From Candidatus Bathyarchaeota archaeon (lineage in GTDB: Archaea; Asgardarchaeota; Lokiarchaeia; Sigyniarchaeales; Sigyniarchaeaceae): a DNA stretch of 11,089 nucleotides. Below are positions 7,533-11,089 of the stretch, in pieces. The position numbers and the translations under genes are program-made. Below the pieces are notes generated by a model. That model searched no databases and was not told the origin of the DNA. It worked only from the letters and a program-made list of their open reading frames with translations. The stretch spans positions 1-11,089 of the forward strand of contig WJJB01000199.1 of assembly GCA_014729935.1 (NCBI GenBank), read 5' to 3'. Numbering within the stretch: position 1 is the first letter of the stretch; the number at the start of each line of letters is the position of its first letter.

Positions 7533-7574
7533 CCCGCACCTAACTAACGGGGCGGGTTTTCTCTCGCGAAACTG
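7533..7574 (-). mobile_element. Left end of the decayed IS200/IS605-family (TnpB) element
   Basis: On the minus strand the element reads inward from 7574. An 18-nt linker precedes CCCGCCCC, an 8-nt loop (GTTAGTTA) and GGTGCGGG. That is an 8-bp stem with one mismatch, formed by plus-strand positions 7549-7556 and 7533-7540. Immediately outside lies ATTTAT (plus 7575-7580 read in reverse). The 19-mer at 7549-7567 recurs exactly in the second left end at 10850-10868. A subterminal imperfect hairpin next to a fixed short target, with no terminal inverted repeat and no target duplication, is the IS200/IS605 pattern. Confidence 0.7.
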
Positions 7575-7633
7575 ATAAATATACTCAAGACACGGTTCTT
7601 GGTGAAAAGGAATGGTTCATTCTTGTGGGAATC

Positions 7634-7642
7634 CTTTTTATT
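7634..7642 (+). promoter_or_regulatory. TATA-like box of the exported barrel protein gene
   Basis: CTTTTTATT is centred about 27 bp before the GTG at 7665. That is the spacing expected for a leaderless archaeal transcript. The box lies about 60 bp outside the decayed IS left end. Confidence 0.45.
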
Positions 7643-7664
7643 GGACACGGGATGAATATAACAG

Positions 7665-9236
7665 GTGAAATTCATCCCATACGGGAATGCCCGCTGGAAG
7701 CGGAAGCTAGTAGTCACGCTTCTCATTGCTGCATTTCCCATGACGTTTGTCGTGAATGGCGTGATATCGTATAGGTCCCTGATCTCGTTTTCAAGCGAGC
7801 TCACCTCCGTCCCGGTCCCTTCTATTTTAATTCCCGGAAACGCCTCCCGCTTGTCGGAAATGGCAGCAGAATTCGAGTTTTACTTGGAACGTGATCATCT
7901 CCCCTTGAACTACACGCTCACGGTATACTGGAACGATTTATTCACGGAAATAAGCGCGTTCGGCACAGCGGGAGATGCAGCAATATGGACAGGGATGACT
8001 TTGGCAATGGCTGCGTACAAGTACGCCACCATGAAGCGAGATGGCAATTCAACCCAAGTGCAAGATGCCTTGGATCTCGTGCATCGCATGATTTTTGGAG
8101 TTTCCCTCCTGCTCGCGATCCCCAATGGCGGTATCGGTCCGCGATATGCCGGGGTGCTTGCCAGGAGCGTGAGTCCGAAAAACTGGTCAACCACCAATCC
8201 ACCCATTGCAGGATATGATTACACGAGTCATGCAGATAATCGGGACGTGTTTGACGGGAAGGGAGATTATTCAGATTGGATGTGGATAGGGTATCCCTCG
8301 CTGGATCAATATTCTGGCATCGTAATGGGTATAACGGTTGCAGCGGCACTCGTGGATGATAGCTGGGTGCAGGATCAGGTCAGGTTGCTCGCTGCCCAGA
8401 TCATCGAGCATTTCAGGCACACCAACTGGAGATTGACCGACGGTAACAGCCCAGGCACGTCGCGAACGACAGGCCAATCCTTCCATTATAAAATCCAGAT
8501 ATCATCTTTCTGGTTGCTTGGCGTGCTATTCATGGGGAAACTCACAGATCCAACTCGATATACCAGTTTATTCAATCATTTTGCATTCGAACGGGGATAT
8601 GCGGATAGATTGGCCTTATACTCGGATTTGCGCATGTTTTCACTCTTCAATTATTATTCTATGAACATCAACTGGGTTATATTGCATGGGATGGCAGCCT
8701 TCGAAACTCACCCATACCTCCACGCCCTTTTCGGGAATCTATTTGAAAACACCCTGTATCCCGTCATTCAAGGCCACAGGAACGCTTGGTTTAATATGGC
8801 CTACCTGCAAGTGACGGGGAAGAACCTGCCTTCCGTGCAGGATGACGTGGTTGATCAACTCATGAGATTCGATATCGAGCGCATTCCTGGTCAAGCTAAT
8901 ACCACTCGCCTACCTGAGCGTGGTTTGAACGTGACGGGCAATTATCATGACTTGGTTAACGAATCTTGGGAAAGGATGCGATTCGATGAATGGTTGGAGA
9001 CAAAATGGTATTTTCCAAACGCCCGGCTGAATCTAGGTTCCCTATTTATGGATGCGAGCCAGGAATACCTCGCAAAACCTAAAACTGTTGAACATTACCA
9101 GTGCGTGGACTTTCTATGGCAACGGACGCCGTGGGAGGAGTATGACTACAGTCCCGCTCGAAGGCAAGATTCGGGCCTTTCATTCTTGTTACCTTATTAC
9201 ATGGCACGGTACTGCGGTTTTCTGGAGGAAGGGTGA
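7665..9236 (+). CDS. Exported or membrane-anchored α-helical-barrel-like protein of unknown function
   Basis: The protein has 523 residues. The GTG start is firm: an in-frame TAA lies two codons upstream and the next Met is inside the hydrophobic segment. A basic stretch (RWKRK, 10-14) and a hydrophobic helix (15-32) without an obvious cleavage site make a signal anchor or signal peptide. Scattered N-x-T/S sequons support an outside location. The body is α-helical with conserved-looking aromatic motifs: IWTGMTLAMAAYKYA (about 106), GPRYAGVLARS (about 152), a W-x-G-x-x-x-x-D-Q-Y-S-G block (about 205), NWRLTDGNS (about 255), and a C-terminal DFLWQRTPW...LLPYYMARYCGF. I recognise this order from uncharacterised secreted proteins with a probable (α/α) barrel like those of glycan-processing enzymes. 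Glycan binding or processing is inference only. The gene is translationally coupled to the downstream membrane-protein gene. Confidence 0.8.
   Translation: MKFIPYGNARWKRKLVVTLLIAAFPMTFVVNGVISYRSLISFSSELTSVPVPSILIPGNASRLSEMAAEFEFYLERDHLPLNYTLTVYWNDLFTEISAFGTAGDAAIWTGMTLAMAAYKYATMKRDGNSTQVQDALDLVHRMIFGVSLLLAIPNGGIGPRYAGVLARSVSPKNWSTTNPPIAGYDYTSHADNRDVFDGKGDYSDWMWIGYPSLDQYSGIVMGITVAAALVDDSWVQDQVRLLAAQIIEHFRHTNWRLTDGNSPGTSRTTGQSFHYKIQISSFWLLGVLFMGKLTDPTRYTSLFNHFAFERGYADRLALYSDLRMFSLFNYYSMNINWVILHGMAAFETHPYLHALFGNLFENTLYPVIQGHRNAWFNMAYLQVTGKNLPSVQDDVVDQLMRFDIERIPGQANTTRLPERGLNVTGNYHDLVNESWERMRFDEWLETKWYFPNARLNLGSLFMDASQEYLAKPKTVEHYQCVDFLWQRTPWEEYDYSPARRQDSGLSFLLPYYMARYCGFLEEG
9232..9236 (+). promoter_or_regulatory. 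GGTGA Shine-Dalgarno overlapping the upstream stop codon
   Basis: GGTGA contains the TGA stop of the exported-protein gene and lies 9 nt before the ATG at 9246. It matches the archaeal anti-Shine-Dalgarno; a further GGAGG lies at 9224-9228. The overlap favours translational coupling of the two genes. It contrasts with the likely leaderless first genes in this window. Confidence 0.65.
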
Positions 9237-9245
9237 AAAAAATCA

Positions 9246-10553
9246 ATGAATCAAGAGGATACAACCTTGCAAAACACGTGGATTCACCAGGCGAAACCAT
9301 GGTCGTTGATCATAGCTGCAGGATTTATGCTTGCCAGCTGCGTGTTAACTTTGGTTGCATTCACGCTCGGGAGTGGCAGGTTCGTGCCAACGGGTTCCAT
9401 CCTTGGTTTTCAAGGTCCATCTTATTTTTACCTTACGGGGCTCCCCGCAGGGGTGATTGCTTTCATGCTTCTCGGAAAGGTGCTTGGTAGCATCAAGAGC
9501 ATATCCGTGAAGGCAACGAGGGACTCGGTACACGTGTCGGAAAGAAAAATCTTCAAGAAAACGCGTTATACCATCTTGAAGGACGAGCTAAGGCTCGTGT
9601 CATTCAAGCACCTGCCCGGCCCCCGCTCGGTGGCTTGGTTCATCATGTCCTCACTTCTCTTGCTGGTATCATTGGAATTTTTGGCTGCCAATCCTGTATT
9701 TCAAGGAGTCGCGGGTAATGTCACCGCTTTCTTGGTGTTGGTGCTGCATGGCATCTTGATTGCCATTGCCATCACGGTGCCACTCCTGCATCCCGGTTTG
9801 AAGATCATGATTTTTACGTCATCTGGGAAATTCTTGTTACGGCTACCAGGGATATGTCAAGGGAAACGCGTTCAATCGCGATTCTTGAATATGATGGAGA
9901 AGGCAGCAGATCTTTCATTACAACCCTCAACGGGGGAACTCCACATGGCAAAAGGGGATATTAATCGAGCCATTGGATTCAATGCAGGCTTTTTCTGTCT
10001 TGGAGTAATTGGCATGGTTGGTATCTTGCTCAACTCCAATGCCATCGTGGTTAATGTGGCGAGCGCGTGGATTATGGTGATGGTAGGAATCGTCGGGCTG
10101 TTAACAATCCCAAGAATGGATCAGTCATTGCTAAAGCACGTCCATGAGGTTAATGGTTCCACGGGCCGACCGTTGCCTGGTCGTCGATTCGTGCATCCCG
10201 CGTGCGCGTGGTTATTCGCAGTTTCCATGTCGCTGTTTTCCTACGTGCTTGGAAAATCCATGAAAGGCTGGTTCTTATCAAGCGGGGGAGAGATTTGGCG
10301 TGTAATGCTCCATGCTATTATCACCATCGTGTTCATCACTTTCACCTGCTGGCAATTCACCCTTCGATATCCCAGTATATCTTTCGAGATAAACGATAGT
10401 ACCAGCATCATCATGATGCCCTTTCATTCCTCGGTAATTACCCAATCCCGACAACGGGTGTTACATTCCCTGCATTCAATCGATGCATCTAAGAGAATTG
10501 CATTTCTCCTGGCACCCGTGTTCTTGTTTTTGGTGTTGGGCATATTTTTTTAG
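9246..10553 (+). CDS. Polytopic membrane protein of unknown function, about nine helices
   Basis: The protein has 435 residues. I count hydrophobic helices at about 20-41, 59-80, 128-148, 158-182, 245-263, 267-288, 317-336, 351-372 and 417-435. They mostly come in closely spaced pairs separated by polar basic loops (82-127, 184-244, 289-316, 373-416). The first, second and fourth of these loops start with a β-rich stretch (for example ISVKATRDSVHV, LKIMIFTSSGKFLL, ISFEINDSTSIIMM). This resembles the strand pattern of small PH-like modules that follow membrane hairpins in bacterial membrane proteins, but that is weak. I do not recognise the family and see no catalytic or transport motif. The ATG is set by the GGTGA nine bases upstream. 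Immediate coupling to the exported barrel-like protein suggests the two work together at the membrane. Confidence 0.8.
   Translation: MNQEDTTLQNTWIHQAKPWSLIIAAGFMLASCVLTLVAFTLGSGRFVPTGSILGFQGPSYFYLTGLPAGVIAFMLLGKVLGSIKSISVKATRDSVHVSERKIFKKTRYTILKDELRLVSFKHLPGPRSVAWFIMSSLLLLVSLEFLAANPVFQGVAGNVTAFLVLVLHGILIAIAITVPLLHPGLKIMIFTSSGKFLLRLPGICQGKRVQSRFLNMMEKAADLSLQPSTGELHMAKGDINRAIGFNAGFFCLGVIGMVGILLNSNAIVVNVASAWIMVMVGIVGLLTIPRMDQSLLKHVHEVNGSTGRPLPGRRFVHPACAWLFAVSMSLFSYVLGKSMKGWFLSSGGEIWRVMLHAIITIVFITFTCWQFTLRYPSISFEINDSTSIIMMPFHSSVITQSRQRVLHSLHSIDASKRIAFLLAPVFLFLVLGIFF
10542..10551 (+). promoter_or_regulatory. A/T-rich box: TATA-like for the FAD enzyme and/or T7 terminator
   Basis: ATATTTTTTT overlaps the end of the membrane-protein gene and is centred about 29 bp before the GTG at 10576, so it could be a TATA box for a leaderless transcript. 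Its seven T (10545-10551) could equally end the upstream transcript. The gene gap is 22 bp. Confidence 0.3.
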
Positions 10554-10575
10554 GCAATGTTTTTAATTACATCCC

Positions 10576-10878
10576 GTGAGGGATTTTGAAGTAATCGTTG
10601 TTGGAGCAGGGCCTGCAGGGATCTCTGCAGCGTTTTTCTTCAATCACCTTTCTAATGCCAAGTTAGATACCTGCCTCGTCGAACGGCTACCAGCCGGGAG
10701 TTGGAAGGAGTATCACAGAAAGTGCAGGGAAGGAGTTAGCATGGGTTTTTTCGAGGATATTCATCCCATCGAAAAGCAACACGTGATCAATGAGATTCAC
10801 CATGTTCATGAGTGTTGGGGGGGTGAAATCGAAACCATTTATCCGTCTTGCGAGAGAAAACCCGCCCCTTTAGTTTAG
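10576..10878 (+). CDS. N-terminal fragment of a geranylgeranyl-reductase-like FAD oxidoreductase, disrupted by an IS left end
   Basis: The visible protein begins with FEVIVVGAGPAGISAAFFF, the β-α-β Rossmann fold with the GxGxxG FAD-binding motif. A β2 ending in LVER follows (residues 34-37), where the terminal acidic residue would contact the ribose. KCREGVS (49-55) matches the C-G-E-G-(V/I)-S motif of archaeal geranylgeranyl-reductase-like flavoproteins, with Gly changed to Arg. WGGEIETIY (81-89) fits the segment that normally leads into an aromatic-Asp-Arg-Pro motif. Native sequence stops at residue 89 (10842). The last 11 codons before the stop come from the mobile element. The expected remaining 250 or more residues are not in the window. 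The GTG start is the only possible one, since an in-frame stop lies at 10564. Members of this family saturate archaeal isoprenoid lipid chains; the exact substrate is unknown. Confidence 0.75.
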   Translation: MRDFEVIVVGAGPAGISAAFFFNHLSNAKLDTCLVERLPAGSWKEYHRKCREGVSMGFFEDIHPIEKQHVINEIHHVHECWGGEIETIYPSCERKPAPLV

Positions 10879-11089
10879 GGCGTGGTAGTGTACGACAAGA
10901 AGCTGTGTAATGGAATATGGAACCATGTATCACCAGCGTGGCGATACATGAAGCCAAACCGCAAGACAAGTGCGGATGCATACCCCGGGGTGCGTGGCTG
11001 GTAACGGCCGGGTGCTGGGTCCGGGGAACAACGTAGCCAAGCGGGAAGCCGCGATTCCCGCAAAGGAGCCAGGCAAGACTCCCATGGTA
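10843..11089 (+). mobile_element. IS200/IS605-family element inserted in the FAD gene (left end, runs off the window)
   Basis: The element starts directly after ATTTAT (10837-10842). Its linker ends in the 19-mer at 10850-10868, identical to that of the left end at 7549-7567. The hairpin pairs 10861-10867 with 10878-10884, with one C·T mismatch around a 10-nt loop. Inside the hairpin the two copies no longer match, and no TnpB N-terminus appears where the other copy has one. Instead the next 200 bp are GC-rich and strongly hairpinned. This may be an internally deleted or non-autonomous member, or one with a different cargo. The right end is not in the window. Confidence 0.65.
10924..11082 (+). 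ncRNA. Candidate structured RNA inside the IS element (ωRNA or ribozyme-like)
   Basis: Four clean hairpins follow each other. (1) CATGTATC (10924-10931) pairs with GATACATG (10943-10950), and an inner CCA/TGG extends it to 11 pairs with one A·C mismatch and a GCG loop. (2) CCGCA (10959-10963) pairs with TGCGG (10971-10975). (3) GCGGGAA (11041-11047) pairs with TTCCCGC (11055-11061), loop GCCGCGA. (4) GGAG (11065-11068) pairs with CTCC (11079-11082). TGGCT (10995-10999) and AGCCA (11035-11039) could close a larger arm. This density suggests a functional RNA. In a TnpB-family element the expected one is the ωRNA near the right end; a group I or II ribozyme is the alternative. The strand assumes transcription with the element. 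Confidence 0.4.

Noticed and set aside
7356..7547. 63-codon plus-strand frame in the 7142-7664 gap
   Set aside because: It runs antisense to the TnpB remnant and ends inside the IS left-end hairpin; no support as a gene.
10889..11002. Plus-strand frame reading VYDKKLCNGIWNH... as a TnpB C-terminal tail
   Set aside because: A few residues recall the end of a zinc ribbon, but no CxxC pair or RuvC motif precedes it and it ends in a stop; too weak to call.
10787..11063. Short minus-strand open frames over the right-hand end of the window
   Set aside because: Low-complexity products that cross the boundary between the FAD gene and the mobile element; no family motif.
10888..11089. Group II intron 5' end (GTGTACG resembling GUGYG) with domain I hairpins
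   Set aside because: Not called because the start motif is imperfect, no domain V or intron-encoded protein is in the window, and the shared IS left end explains the insertion point. Kept only as an alternative for the structured segment.
1..11089. tRNA, rRNA or CRISPR array
   Set aside because: No cloverleaf with a T-loop motif, no rRNA-like block and no regularly spaced direct repeats were seen on either strand.

Overview
The window looks archaeal, most likely Asgard-type, at intermediate GC. The clues are: a very large surface β-helix protein built from modules that open with a W-x-G-x-G-S-x-x-(N/D)-P-Y motif; a Ras-like small GTPase with a ruined nucleotide site; an archaeal-style UppP; the N-terminus of a geranylgeranyl-reductase-like FAD enzyme; and TATA-like boxes about 27-30 bp before start codons, which suggests leaderless transcripts. 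Assignment below 'archaeon, probably Asgard' is not possible by eye.

Layout. 3-3767 (+) is the end of a secreted, C-terminally anchored NosD-type β-helix protein with a PKD domain and calcium-binding TSP3 repeats. 3862-4941 (-) is a NYN-domain nuclease with LOTUS/winged-helix domains, convergent with it. 4942-5649 holds a decayed C-terminal half of TnpB (minus strand) and the uppP promoter. 5650-7141 (+) is a two-gene unit, uppP plus a pseudo-GTPase. 7142-7664 holds a decayed N-terminal part of TnpB (minus strand) and its IS200/IS605-type left end. 7665-10553 (+) is a tightly coupled pair: an exported α-helical-barrel-like protein and a nine-helix membrane protein. 10576-10842 (+) is the start of an FAD oxidoreductase gene cut after codon 89 by a second copy of the same left end, followed by about 200 bp of GC-rich, strongly hairpinned sequence that runs off the window.

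Most notable are the traces of one IS200/IS605 (TnpB) family. Two left ends, 7533-7574 on minus and 10843-10885 on plus, share an exact 19-mer and a mismatched hairpin, and both abut the same hexamer ATTTAT. That hexamer is the likely insertion target and TnpB TAM. The two TnpB halves lie in the right order on the same strand and flank the uppP/GTPase pair, as if one copy had been split or partly replaced. The 10.9-11.1 kb structured segment may be an ωRNA-bearing deletion derivative or another structured RNA; the window ends before this can be decided.

Most of the intact genes act at the envelope: surface adhesin-like protein, lipid-carrier recycling (UppP), exported barrel, polytopic membrane protein and lipid-type reductase.
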